A DNA stretch of 64,000 nt from Hoplostethus atlanticus (taxonomy: Eukaryota > Chordata > Actinopteri > Trachichthyiformes > Trachichthyidae). The position numbers and the translations under genes are program-made. Below, one piece after another: positions 57,501 through 63,745 of the stretch (its first letter is position 1; each line of letters opens with the position of its first letter). Below the pieces are notes generated by a model. The model did no database searches. It saw only the letters and a list, made by a program, of their open reading frames with translations, and was not told the origin of the DNA. The DNA lies in contig JAXDDX010000186.1 of the NCBI GenBank assembly GCA_034670405.1, positions 434,001-498,000 on the forward strand, given 5' to 3'.

Positions 57501-59684
57501 GAAAAGTGGCTATGGCCATGATTATTGGCACCCTTTTCTAATACTCAGTTGCACAGCCTTTGGTAATGACTACTTCCAAATGTTTCTTGTAACCATCAAT
57601 AAGCTTCCTGCACCTGTTAGCTTGCAGTTTCTCCCACTTTTCAATTGCAACCAGTTCTTCAATGTTTGAAACTTTGACCAAGTGCACATTTCAGGTCTCG
57701 CCATAGGCTCTTAATGGGGTTGAAATCAGGACTCATCGCTGGCCATTCCAGAACAGTCCAACATTTTCTCTTGAACCATTCCTTGGTGCTTTTGGATCTG
57801 TATTTTGGGTCGTTGTACTGCTGGAGGACCTATGACCTTCGATTGACACAGTTTTCTGACTCATGGAGAAACAGCCTCATGGAACCTCCACCATATATGA
57901 CTCTAGGCAGGGTATTATTTTCTTGAAAAGCTTAAAAGTCTTAAAAGTCTTCTGTAAACAAAGCACTGATTTGCATTGCCAAAGAGCTCTAATTTGGTTT
58001 CAGCGGTCCACAGAACATTTTCTCAGAAGGATTTTGATTTGTTCAAGTGGGTCTTGGCAAAGATCAATCAGGCCTTCTTTTGTTTCTCTTTCAGCAGTGG
58101 GGTCTCAATGGCCCTTCTTGCTTCTGTGTGTGGCATATAGTACGGGCTGAAACTATTACTCAAGACCTCTCCAGGTCTGTCTTGAGATCTTTGGATGTCA
58201 TGCAAGGTGTTTATTCAATGGCTCATACCAACCTTCGACAACATCTGAGATCAATTTTCATTTCAATAATGGCCATGGCCCCCTTTCAATTTTGAAACAA
58301 AAAGTTGTTGTTTTTTATTTTTGTTCTCATTGTTTGATCATGTGTTGTTGTGAATTGATAGACAAATCATAGATGAAGAGTGCAAGGGTGCCAATAATCT
58401 TCGCCAAAACTGTATATGTGTGTGTCTATTCCTAGATTGTTTGATTTCATTAGAAAGTTTTATTTTCTTTTGGTTTGGAATGAAGAAGATCCAGATTCCT
58501 GGTAAGATTAAAAAAAAAAAAAATAAAAGATTAAAAACATTAGAAGTAGTGCCATGTGTGTCTGTTTTAGGAAAGACAGAACATGTAAGACTGAGTCCTT
58601 AACACACCGAAAATTACAACAAAGAACATTGCCCCTTTCATTCTTTCTCTAGGTTTGGTTGTCTCTACTCACTGTCACAGTCCTTGTACATGTAATATAA
58701 TTGGCCAGGTCAAGTTGATACTGAGTCTTATGGCCTCTGCTCCTCCAGGAGTTAATCTCCCAGGCAGGTTTGGATCCCGTACCAGACTCCAAAGTGTCCC
58801 TGCAGCTGGAGCTGTTGGAGGGTGGGTGGTGCAGTCTGGTCCCAGAGCTACTAGAGTCTACTGAGCATGACTGGAGAGAGAAGGTGTGGCTTCCTTGATA
58901 ACTTGAAGAGGTGCAATACCTTAAATATAAAAATCCTTTAAAGAAGAGCAGCACCCTCTCATATCAAAAATAACGTTTTGATTGGGTTGTCAGAATAACA
59001 TCCTGACATTTCAGTCTTGCATATAGCGCGCCATGGGACCACTGGTTTTCAACCAAGGTTTTTGTTTTTTGCACGTTTTCATTCCAGCCCATCATGACAG
59101 CAGCCGATTTTACTGATTAACACACTTTCAACTAGAGAGGAGGAACTAGTCAGTGAAAGAACTGTTGTAATGTTTGGTTGCAATGAATACCAGCCTACAC
59201 ATGGCTCTCTATGGCACATGGTTGGAGAACACTGTTGGAAATGCCATTTTCAGAGGCTTTTCCACCTTGCCAAGAATTCTGGGGGAAACACTGAGTACTT
59301 GGAATTTTCGTACATGAAAATAGTCAAATTTAAAGATATTCAAGACCGGCATTAAACTATCAGCTATTGGAAGCTTCAACACAAAAATATCTGTATCGGC
59401 CTTCAAAAACCCATATTAATCAAACTCTACTCTGTGTGTGCTGTATGAAATGAACATGGTCTAAGTGTTGTCCCATCCTGTTGCAGGCTCTGCGGGCTCT
59501 GGTGGTCATGGCTCCAGTATGTTTGGATCAGTATCGCTCAGACAGCTCTCTGTCAGTCTCTCTGGGCTCTCTAAGAGATCAGTACAAGGAACTGGTCCAC
59601 ACAGAGAGGACTTTGGGAGAGGAGGACAGCTACTTTGGAGAGATCCTGGACCTCATAGACACACTGCAACTCAAAATGAAGTGA
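30489..59684 (+). CDS. sil1: sil1: SIL1 nucleotide exchange factor for BiP
   Basis: SIL1 is an ER-lumenal armadillo-like protein that drives ADP release from the Hsp70 chaperone BiP/HSPA5. Loss in humans causes Marinesco-Sjogren syndrome. Joining 30489-30545, 30914-31046, 31176-31281, 32258-32363, 42600-42668, 49191-49286, 49395-49516, 54825-54921, 55008-55172, 58749-58883 and 59487-59684 gives 1284 nt (427 aa plus stop), all GT-AG and in phase. It starts with a signal peptide ([17 protein letters not shown]), then an acidic linker. The signature [18 protein letters not shown] is nearly identical to human. The Arm-like core follows ([42 protein letters not shown]). Two overlapping-type NST sequons (FNSTNST) are potential N-glycosylation sites. 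Human SIL1 is 461 aa and ends KELR; this protein ends QLKMK, so no KDEL-like tail is evident. The ATG at 30489 is chosen because it opens the signal peptide. Confidence 0.94.
30914..31046 (+). CDS. sil1: sil1 coding exon (acidic linker)
   Basis: The acceptor is tctgtgtag and the donor is CCAG/GTAATA. It is 133 nt. It encodes a Glu/Asp-rich stretch ending [10 protein letters not shown], matching human PTHEWQALQP. Confidence 0.92.
31176..31281 (+). CDS. sil1: sil1 coding exon ([17 protein letters not shown])
   Basis: The acceptor is tgtgcag and the donor is ACAG/GTACAA. It is 106 nt. [17 protein letters not shown] is the most conserved SIL1 signature outside the Arm core. Confidence 0.95.
31915..32105 (-). 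repeat. degraded tRNA-type SINE
   Basis: On the plus strand, AAGTGTCTTGCTCGAGGACA and GGGGTTGAACCTGCAACC parallel the SINE at 17896-18157 (AGTGTCTTGCCCAAGGACAC and GGGGATCGAACC). The head is decayed. It lies in the sil1 intron before the 32258 exon. Confidence 0.6.
32258..32363 (+). CDS. sil1: sil1 coding exon ([15 protein letters not shown])
   Basis: The acceptor is ctctcccag and the donor is CAG/GTAACA. It is 106 nt and ends in phase 0. [15 protein letters not shown] matches human YTSQDLKSALAKFKE. A 10.2-kb intron follows. Confidence 0.92.
32364..33550 (+). other. sil1 intron, mostly unassigned
   Basis: It contains a copy of the TATGGGTTTTTGAAGGC repeat at 32445-32520. The rest is AT-rich with no recognised element. 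Confidence 0.4.
33551..33575. repeat. AT microsatellite
   Basis: About twelve AT units forming the left flank of the Tc1 element. Confidence 0.9.
33575..34266 (-). mobile_element. Tc1-like element with CACCGATCAGCC ends
   Basis: The inverted ends ACACCGATCAGCCATAACAT and ACACCGATCAGCCACAACAT lie at about 33577 and 34264, next to TA. On the minus strand, transposase remains include WSDESR (first catalytic Asp) and [17 protein letters not shown] (third catalytic position). The N-terminal DNA-binding half is missing and frames are broken, so it is an internally deleted copy. A fragment of the same family lies at 61010-61125. Confidence 0.88.
34364..36272 (+). CDS. ISL2EU transposase (THAP finger plus DDE domain)
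   Basis: Three exons are visible: 34364-34952, 35256-35373 and 35526-36272, with GT-AG junctions in phase. The first encodes a THAP finger ([41 protein letters not shown]) and a leucine-rich coil ([15 protein letters not shown]). One frame slip near 34700 separates these two. The last encodes an HTH-like [17 protein letters not shown] and the DDE_4 nuclease: [10 protein letters not shown] (D), [10 protein letters not shown] (D) and [14 protein letters not shown] (E). Catalytic residues are intact, so apart from the frame slip it looks recently active. It cuts and joins the element ends. Confidence 0.88.
36283..36445. repeat. LINE-tail and hAT-like scraps inside ISL2EU
   Basis: Bases 36283-36326 resemble the ATTTAGCAGACGCTTTTATC LINE tail. 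Bases 36327-36445 begin AGTGATTCTCAACC, resembling a hAT MITE end. Both are short and decayed. Confidence 0.35.
37153..38122 (-). CDS. ISL2EU second protein: YqaJ-like nuclease exon
   Basis: The acceptor is tttttcatag and the exon opens [15 protein letters not shown]. The nuclease shows [24 protein letters not shown] (Asp) and [10 protein letters not shown] (E-x-K), the PD-(D/E)xK core of the YqaJ/lambda exonuclease family. It then runs to LNAFLDH and a stop. The reading frame is uninterrupted for about 320 codons. Confidence 0.85.
37153..41664 (-). CDS. ISL2EU second protein (SWIM finger plus YqaJ-like exonuclease), LINE-interrupted
   Basis: Read on the minus strand: [14 protein letters not shown] opens at 41664; the exon ends at a GTAAGA donor by 41514. 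The next exon (41396 downwards) gives [20 protein letters not shown]. After the LINE come a SWIM-finger exon (38710-38519), a small exon (38432-38352, [17 protein letters not shown]) and the nuclease exon (38122-37153). YqaJ proteins are lambda-exonuclease relatives; the role in ISL2EU transposition is not established. The gene is disrupted by the LINE and one junction near 38352 is off by a base. Confidence 0.75.
38519..38710 (-). CDS. ISL2EU second protein: SWIM zinc-finger exon
   Basis: [20 protein letters not shown] gives the CxC...CxH SWIM pattern. The acceptor is ttttcacag before 38710 and the donor is ACCATG/GTAACT at 38519. It is in phase with the next small exon. Confidence 0.8.
39085..41160 (-). 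mobile_element. L2-type LINE, 5'-truncated, inserted in ISL2EU
   Basis: The minus-strand LINE ends with the fish L2 tail CATTTAGCAGACGCTTTTAT in inverted orientation near 39095-39125. The RT ORF is open for 475 codons (39416-40843). Its upstream part continues in another frame to about 41150 ([15 protein letters not shown]). The exact 5' junction with ISL2EU was not fixed. Being inside ISL2EU and largely open, it is the younger insertion. Confidence 0.85.
39416..40843 (-). CDS. L2-type LINE reverse transcriptase, 475 aa
   Basis: RT motifs in order: [32 protein letters not shown] (Asp of motif A), [16 protein letters not shown] (motif B), CYADDTQL (catalytic YADD), [19 protein letters not shown] and [12 protein letters not shown]. 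It ends KHYPDSSS and stop. The catalytic triad is intact. The endonuclease half is missing through 5' truncation, and one frame change lies at about 40845-40865. Confidence 0.92.
   Translation of the reverse strand: MSGCFPSAFKTARVTPLLKKPTLDPSEVKNYRPVSLLPFLSKTLERAVFKQLSLYLHQNNLLDPHQSGFKVGHSTETALLAVTESLHAARANSLSSVLILLDLSAAFDTVNHQILLSTLEGMGVSGSALSMFASYLTDRSYQVTLRGSVSEPRRLATGVPQGSVLGPLLFSLYTTSLGSVIHSHDFSYHCYADDTQLILSFPPSDTQVEARIAACLADISEWMSMHHLKLNLDKTELMFLPGKGCPHRDLAITIDNAVVTSTRTARNLGVTLDDQLSFSANIASVTRSCRFLLYNIRRIRPFLTDKAAQVLIQALVISRLDYCNSLLAGAPAFAIRPLELVQKAAARLVFNHPKFSHTTTLLRSLHWLPVAARIQFKTLVLAYRAVKGTAPSYLQAMVKPYTPARPLRSAASRRLVAPSLRGPCGRSTRSRLFSVLAPQWWNELPTDVRTAESLPIFRCRLKTHLFRKHYPDSSS
41757..42145 (+). 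other. sil1 intron, unassigned
   Basis: No element or coding potential recognised between the ISL2EU right end and the hAT MITE. Confidence 0.4.
42154..42346. mobile_element. palindromic hAT MITE, 193 bp
   Basis: Inverted ends CAGTGGTTCTC and GAGAACCACTG with most of the element palindromic. Exact 8-bp duplications GGCTAGAG at 42146-42153 and 42347-42354. The good ends and target suggest a young copy. Confidence 0.92.
42600..42668 (+). CDS. sil1: sil1 coding exon ([15 protein letters not shown])
   Basis: The acceptor is gtcatctcag and the donor is CAG/GTACGT. It is 23 codons. [15 protein letters not shown] matches human FRPIEELKKDFDELN, the start of the Arm-like core. Confidence 0.93.
43020..43066 (+). 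mobile_element. L1-type RT scrap
   Basis: [13 protein letters not shown] matches the L1 motif LDAEKAFDRV in RT motif A. Very short. Confidence 0.4.
43085..45560 (-). mobile_element. APE-type LINE with deleted RT core
   Basis: The minus strand carries an apurinic-type endonuclease ORF (43990-45546), then a short RT start, then directly the C-terminal end of the RT ORF (43527-43784, [12 protein letters not shown]). The 3' UTR ends with AATAAAC-type sequence near 43086-43110. The catalytic RT block is missing, so this is an internal deletion. Clade not resolved (Jockey/I/CR1-like group). Confidence 0.8.
43990..45546 (-). pseudogene. LINE endonuclease ORF
   Basis: Endonuclease motifs: [47 protein letters not shown] and GISDHNLTL, covering the APE active-site Asn, Glu, Asp and His. 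The frame stops at 43990 after LVANVF; a one-base slip would be needed to continue to [12 protein letters not shown]. Confidence 0.85.
45561..46700. other. sil1 intron, probable LINE 5' flank and unassigned repeat
   Basis: GC-richer sequence around 46190-46480 with no domain recognised. Part may be 5' UTR of the LINE. Confidence 0.3.
46715..46830 (+). mobile_element. L1-type RT scrap (YADD)
   Basis: The reading [20 protein letters not shown] carries the L1 catalytic YADDLLLY block. The frame decays after about 35 residues. Confidence 0.6.
46831..48417 (+). other. sil1 intron, unassigned
   Basis: 1.6 kb without recognisable element ends or coding potential. Confidence 0.35.
48418..49072. mobile_element. 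655-bp foldback element rich in TTATCTCGAGATAA palindromes
   Basis: Long inverted ends (about 170-185 bp each, 48418-48600 and 48890-49072) start TACGGAAGCCGAAAACGG. Each arm repeats self-complementary TCTCGAGATAA and GTTATCACGAGAAAAC units. The interior (about 48620-48880) is single-copy with no ORF. The end base pair TA could be the target duplication; the superfamily is not decided. Confidence 0.8.
49191..49286 (+). CDS. sil1: sil1 coding exon ([24 protein letters not shown])
   Basis: The acceptor is ttgttgtccag and the donor is CAG/GTAGGC. It is 32 codons. [10 protein letters not shown] matches human LFDLEYYVHQ. It contains the FNSTNST double sequon. Confidence 0.94.
49395..49516 (+). 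CDS. sil1: sil1 coding exon ([22 protein letters not shown])
   Basis: The acceptor is gtgtgttag and the donor is CCAG/GTAGGA. It is 122 nt and leaves phase 2. It matches human [22 protein letters not shown] and AAFVLGAAFS. Confidence 0.94.
49517..50168 (+). other. sil1 intron, unassigned
   Basis: No recognisable element up to the hairpin. Confidence 0.35.
50169..50469. repeat. near-perfect hairpin with 139-bp arms
   Basis: Bases 50169-50307 are the reverse complement of 50331-50469 with about five mismatches, around a 23-nt loop (50308-50330). No ORF. It could be an inverted duplication or a MITE-like hairpin; a transcript through it would form a long dsRNA stem. Confidence 0.93.
51490..51670 (-). 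repeat. L2 LINE 3' tail fragment
   Basis: TCATTTAGCAGACGCTTTTA and CTTACAATAAGTGCATTCAA match the tail of the LINE at 39085 over about 170 bp. Inserted in the piggyBac element. Confidence 0.75.
51944..53060 (-). pseudogene. piggyBac transposase remnant
   Basis: On the minus strand: [33 protein letters not shown] (first catalytic Asp), [20 protein letters not shown] (second), [11 protein letters not shown], and [13 protein letters not shown] near the C-terminus (third). Several stops and frame changes interrupt these blocks. The N-terminus was not found. Confidence 0.82.
53280..53306. repeat. TA microsatellite
   Basis: Short TATATA runs with a central ACTG. Confidence 0.8.
53921..54006. repeat. 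44-bp tandem duplication over the piggyBac end
   Basis: The unit GTGACCCGGTGCTTCAGTGG + TTAA + CTCAAGCATACAAGCATAAA repeats twice (53921-53964 and 53965-54006). It includes the last 20 bp of the element, its target and 20 bp of flank. Confidence 0.92.
54007..54824 (+). other. sil1 intron, unassigned
   Basis: No coding or clear element signal. A possible old repeat lies at 54440-54660. Confidence 0.35.
54825..54921 (+). CDS. sil1: sil1 coding exon ([18 protein letters not shown])
   Basis: The acceptor is ctgtcctacag and the donor is AAG/GTGCTT. It is 97 nt and restores phase 0. [19 protein letters not shown] matches human NPKVQVEAIEGGALQKLLV. Confidence 0.94.
55008..55172 (+). CDS. sil1: sil1 coding exon ([19 protein letters not shown])
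   Basis: The acceptor is cctcccctcag and the donor is AAG/GTAAAA. It is 55 codons. [16 protein letters not shown] and [10 protein letters not shown] match human [15 protein letters not shown] and TLLYDLVTEK. An 86-nt intron precedes it. Confidence 0.95.
55444..56099 (+). mobile_element. Tc1-like element A, internally deleted
   Basis: Inverted ends ACTGCTCAAAGAAATTAAGG lie at about 55449 and 56095. The interior encodes an HTH ([34 protein letters not shown]) fused by deletion to [16 protein letters not shown] (first Asp) and [13 protein letters not shown]. About half of the transposase is missing. Confidence 0.88.
56103..57260 (+). mobile_element. Tc1-like element B
   Basis: Ends are long inverted repeats of about 150-200 bp (left TACAGTGGCGAGTGCC; both arms share CCTAAAAT and AACAAATAA blocks). 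Transposase pieces on the + strand: [20 protein letters not shown] (HTH region), [11 protein letters not shown] and [31 protein letters not shown]. Frames are broken. Starts four bases after element A. Confidence 0.8.
57281..57322. repeat. TATG microsatellite
   Basis: About nine TATG units between Tc1 elements B and C. Confidence 0.85.
57333..58416 (-). mobile_element. Tc1-like element C
   Basis: Inverted ends TACAGTTCTGGCCAAGG and TACAGTTTTGGCGAAG (as read inward) with GGCACCCTTGC following each. It is about 1.08 kb. Minus-strand transposase is present only as decayed blocks. Confidence 0.85.
58749..58883 (+). CDS. sil1: sil1 coding exon ([22 protein letters not shown])
   Basis: The acceptor is tgctcctccag and the donor is AAG/GTGTGG. 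It is 45 codons. The [11 protein letters not shown] segment corresponds to human QGWCEITAHLL, and EHDWREK to EHDAREK. Confidence 0.92.
58884..59486 (+). other. sil1 last intron
   Basis: It contains an inverted copy of the TATGGGTTTTTGAAGGC repeat at 59340-59425. Otherwise unassigned. Confidence 0.45.
59487..59684 (+). CDS. sil1: sil1 terminal coding exon
   Basis: The acceptor is ctgttgcag. It encodes 65 residues and [22 protein letters not shown] matches human EDEGYFQELLGSVNSLLKE. The protein ends LKMK rather than the KELR of human SIL1. Confidence 0.93.
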   Translation, partial: ALRALVVMAPVCLDQYRSDSSLSVSLGSLRDQYKELVHTERTLGEEDSYFGEILDLIDTLQLKMK

Positions 59685-60105
59685 CATAATTGAGTTGTAC
59701 AGGGTTGTGGGCACAAAGATTTTGAAAATAAATTGGCCCAGCTCTGGGTTCTTCTGCCAAGCTGATGGATGCAGGCGTGCAGCTCAGCCTGGAAGGAAGC
59801 ACTAGTCCTGGAAGGAATGAATGAACCACCAAGTTAACATAGTGTTAAAGTCTTGGCATGGTCTCTAGAGACAGTAGAGACTCAACAGCTGATCGGCATC
59901 AGTGGACGTGTTTGTGGCGCATTGCAAACAGCAGTGTCAGCATCTCCTGCATTTCATCCACACGATGGGTGATTTTACTCATAATCATATTTTCTTTAGA
60001 GTGACATAAAAGATGCCCCATAATTAGAGACAAGCTAGTTGACCATGACTATGTCATTTTTATATTTTCCCCATACAGCTGAACAATTGAATGCTACTAA
60101 ATAAA
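59685..60105 (+). terminator. sil1: sil1 3' UTR with poly(A) signals
   Basis: AATAAA occurs at 59727-59732, only 43 nt after the stop, and again at 60100-60105. Either could end the transcript. No further ORF of interest is present. Confidence 0.55.
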
Positions 60106-61009
60106 TTATGTCCTTCTGCCTCGAAGTAGGTCACTGATCTCTGCGGTTCCACAGTCAGGACAAACTACTGCCTGTTCTCTGTTGATGCTCTAAAATCAAA
60201 CCAGAAGTCAGGTCGAGGTGGTTTGGTGCACCACTTGATGCACATTTGAAAATTCTTGTCAGACAGTATCTTTCTGCCTGTAACGCCCAAGCACACTGGA
60301 AAGGATAATTGATGTTGTCAGTTGATGCTTTTATGGCACAGAGGATTTGCAGAATCAAAATACCTTGATAAATGCCTCAATTCCAACAGTGCTTTGGGTA
60401 ATGTTACAATATCATTGTCTTCAGAGTGGAATTAAAGATGTTCTGTGCCTGTCTACAGTCTGATTATTTGCAGACTAGTTGGAATAATTACACTTGATTG
60501 TTTTTTGGTTTTTAAGCGTGGTTGTTTTTTTTAGTTCTATTAAGTCTGTGTGTCCCAGGCTTTCTCCTGGATGTGCCTTGTAATCTATCCAGCTATTATA
60601 TAATGGCGCCGTAACATTAATTTCTTGACTTACCAATTGACTACGTTGTGGCTATGTCATTTGGTGGTAATTTGATTGCCTCCACTCCCCATTTCAGACA
60701 ACCCACAATGTTGTACTTCCATGTTCTGATATTCAATACCTAACGTTACCAGTTGGTCATCAAACCAGTATGGACGTGCAGTGCAATACTGAGCTTATAC
60801 AGTCAAATGCAAAAGTTTTTGAGAATTACCCCCATCTTTCCCATTGCTCTCCAAAATGTTCAGGTAGATCATTTGTCTGTTTGGAAGCAACAACTTTGTG
60901 AAATACTTTTCTGCATCATGAATATCACAGTACATAGTATTTAATTTTATATTATAGTAATAGTTAAATAGTGAAATCTGCCATTACTGGACAACTTACT
61001 CTTCCATGA
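60106..61009. other. sil1 downstream flank, unassigned
   Basis: No gene or element recognised. Confidence 0.4.
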
Positions 61010-61125
61010 CATGATGACGTGATTCATCAGGCCAGGCCACCTTCTTCCATTGATGCTCATGTGCCCATTGTAGGCGCTTTCGGCAGTGGACAGTGGTCAG
61101 CATGGGCACTCTGACCAGTGACAAG
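61010..61125 (-). mobile_element. Tc1 scrap (same family as 33575-34266)
   Basis: GTGATTCATCAGGCCAGGCC and GGTCAGCATGGGCACTC match the 34070-34180 region of the Tc1 at 33575-34266. No ends. Confidence 0.75.
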
Positions 61126-61464
61126 TTTTCTATCAGCTAAGATTAGGTAGTTAATCTTCATCATTAGCAGATACATACCCTCGTAGTCGCATATGTATGA
61201 GGAAGCGTATAGCTTAAATCCAGGGTGCGATTTGTGAAAAAATCAGAGGGGGGGATGTTTTTGAAACGTTTTTTCATGAAAATAAATCACGAACCACAGT
61301 GGGCCGATTATGAAGCCTGTTAGGCTATTTCTTGCAGCTGTTAAAGTAACATTTATAGAATAATTATGAACTTTAATAAAACAATTTTTTAAAAATTTAA
61401 AAATTGAATTGATCAAGTAGCGCGATATTTTCACTCTAATGCCTTGTCCTTTCCTCATGCAGAC

Positions 61465-61640
61465 ATATTGGCCCTGTTCATACCTGGCATTAACATGCGT
61501 CTTGGGTGATCTGATCACAAGTGGACAGCTCTAAGTCCGTCAGTTCACACCTGGCATTAGAATGTGTCTCCACATGTGTCTCAAATGACCACTTGTGATC
61601 GGATCTCACTTCCCCGCTCTATATGCAAATAAACACGTAC
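61465..61640. repeat. MITE end with inverted CACACCTGGCATTA motifs
   Basis: GCCCTGTTCATACCTGGCAT and TTCACACCTGGCATTAGAAT are successive related blocks, with GATCACAAGTGGAC and its inverse ACTTGTGATCGGATC. This looks like a decayed MITE; ends not fixed. Confidence 0.4.
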
Positions 61641-61989
61641 ATCATGACACGTACAGCTACAGTTAGCCTGATAACATATAAATTACCAATCATTCGCGCG
61701 TTCTCACTCTAGCACAGAGAGTCTGAAAGTCTGAAAATCAGGAGGCAATAATTTCACAAGTGATTCTTTATTTAGTTTTCTGGTGTTTGCTATTATCATA
61801 GAATTCAATACACAGGATGAGATGTTACTAGCCCTTGTGTCGTACTCCAGGGCGAACACTTATAGAAGTCCAACTCAGATGTTATAAGAATGACAGAAAA
61901 CCCCACCAAATGAGCACCATAGCAGTCATCAGGCCACAGATACATGGACATACACGGAGTTCGAGCACTTCACAAAGTTATATGGTGAA

Positions 61990-62160
61990 AATTATATTAC
62001 TAACTGCAAATCTCACAGTGTAGTGATTTCCGACCACTGCCCCCTTCAATTAGACATGTCATTTCCGAACAGCACTGCACCTCAGCGCTCTTGGCAACTT
62101 GATCCACTTTTATTACCCCGCAATTCATTAAAAAAGTTCATCTCTCACCAAATCGACTTC
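61990..62160 (+). mobile_element. L1-type endonuclease scrap
   Basis: SVVISDHCPLQLDMSFPNST, then PQRSWQLDPLLLPRNSLKKF, then ISHQIDF matches the SDHCPL end of the L1 endonuclease and the linker after it. Confidence 0.65.
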
Positions 62161-62171
62161 TAGAACACCCA

Positions 62172-63745
62172 TGGGCCAAATGTATAAACCATGCGTACGC
62201 ACAAAAAGTGTACTTACGCCACTTTCCACGCAGGTTCCGAATGTATTAAAATCCACAGGCGGCGAGAATGTGCGTACTGGTACACATCTTTCTCACATGC
62301 GAACCATACGCATTTTTTTGAATCAGATTAGTGTGATGTTGCGAGTTGGCAAAAAAGGATAATAAAAGTGTGAATTTGGGTGACATTTTATTTAGAGCTT
62401 TTTTCTTTCACTACATTGTGTGGGTAATCTATAGTTTAAAAAAAACCATCACTATGATTACATAGTGATGCGTGAGTGGTTAACAACCTTTTTTGGACAA
62501 GCCTTCATTTCGTTCTTTCTTGAGTAAATATGTTTGTCACTGCATTATAATAATGATCCTTATATAAATAAACAAATAAATACATGGCCTTTATATAAAT
62601 AAAGATTATTATTCTGTATTTTTGGGGAGTAAGAATAACCTACACTATATAAAAGCTGTAGCCATGCGTAATGATACAATGGCTGCTTTGGCGTTGCTGG
62701 AAGATATTGCTATTGCGCAATTTAGGCGAGAACGAGTCTTCAGAGACTACTGATTTTCTGGCCCATGATGATGACTGGCTAATGCACCACTTTTGATTTC
62801 CAAGAGCTGTTCTCTTGGAATTGTGTGCTGAACTGGGCCCTGTGTTGGAACGGCACTCTCGGAGAAACCCTGCCATCCCCGTCCATCTACAGGTATTGAC
62901 AACAATCAGGTTTTTAGCCACGGGGACATTTCAGCGGGAGCTTGCAAACAGATCAGGGATATCCCAGTCTGCCCTGAGCCGGGTCATGCCCATGGTGTGG
63001 GCATAATTTCTTTGAGTAATAGATACATTAGGTTCCCACACAGCAGCTGAACAGGCCAACATCAAAATGCAACTTGCAGCGATGTCCGGTTTCCCAAATG
63101 TAATCGGAGCTATCAACGGCACACGCGTTGCAATAAGGGCACCTTGGGAGGATGAATTTGTTTACGTTAATTGGAAACATTTTCACTCCATCAATGTACA
63201 GATCATTTGTGATGCGGAAATGATGCTAACAAATGTGGTTGCCAAATGGCCTGGGTCAAGCCACGATTCATTTATACTGTCTCAAAGCTGTGTGGGGAGG
63301 AGACTTCAAGCTGGAGCAGAGCCAGATGGATGGCTTCTTGGTAAGATGTGATTAATTACTGACCTTTGATAATCATGCTGTTTCCGTTTCATGCAATTTA
63401 AATCATTAAATGCACATTTTATACCCTCAGGTGACAATGGGTATGCACTGAAGCACAAACCCCCAGAGCACACAACAGACGCACTATAATGTGGTGCACA
63501 GCTGTGCACGCTCTGTGGTAGATCGTTGCATTGGCCTTTTAAAAGGGAGATGGTTGTGCTTGGATTCCACAGGTGGTAGACTACTCTACCAGCCACAAAA
63601 CGTTTGCAAGATTATATGGGCGTGTGCTGTGTTGCACAATCTGGCGGTGAGGAATGCAATGCCCCCCCCAGTTGAACCCAATGCTGAACACCCACCAGCT
63701 GCAGCAGCAGTCCAATTGCGTCTTGATGTGATGCAGCGACTCTAA
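62172..63745 (+). mobile_element. Harbinger (PIF) element, right end not found
   Basis: The left end appears as GGGCCAAATGTATAAACC followed by TGCGTACGCACAAA, a common fish Harbinger terminus. A transposase gene follows. No inverted counterpart was found before 64000, so the element is truncated or its end lies beyond the window. Confidence 0.65.
62664..63745 (+). pseudogene. Harbinger transposase (HARBI1-like) remnant
   Basis: It opens MRNDTMAALALLEDIAIAQF, then a stop after FRDY. The downstream frame gives VHLQVLTTIRFLATGTFQRE, SGISQSALSRVMP, GAINGTRVAIRAP, WPGSSHDSF, GWLLG and VVDRCIGLLKGRWLCLD. An intron-like gap lies at about 63345-63430. Compared with the HARBI1 family pattern (GAIDCTHV, D; VVERTIGLLKGRW, E), the first Asp is Asn and the Glu is Asp, so two of the three catalytic positions are substituted. 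Inactive. Confidence 0.85.
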
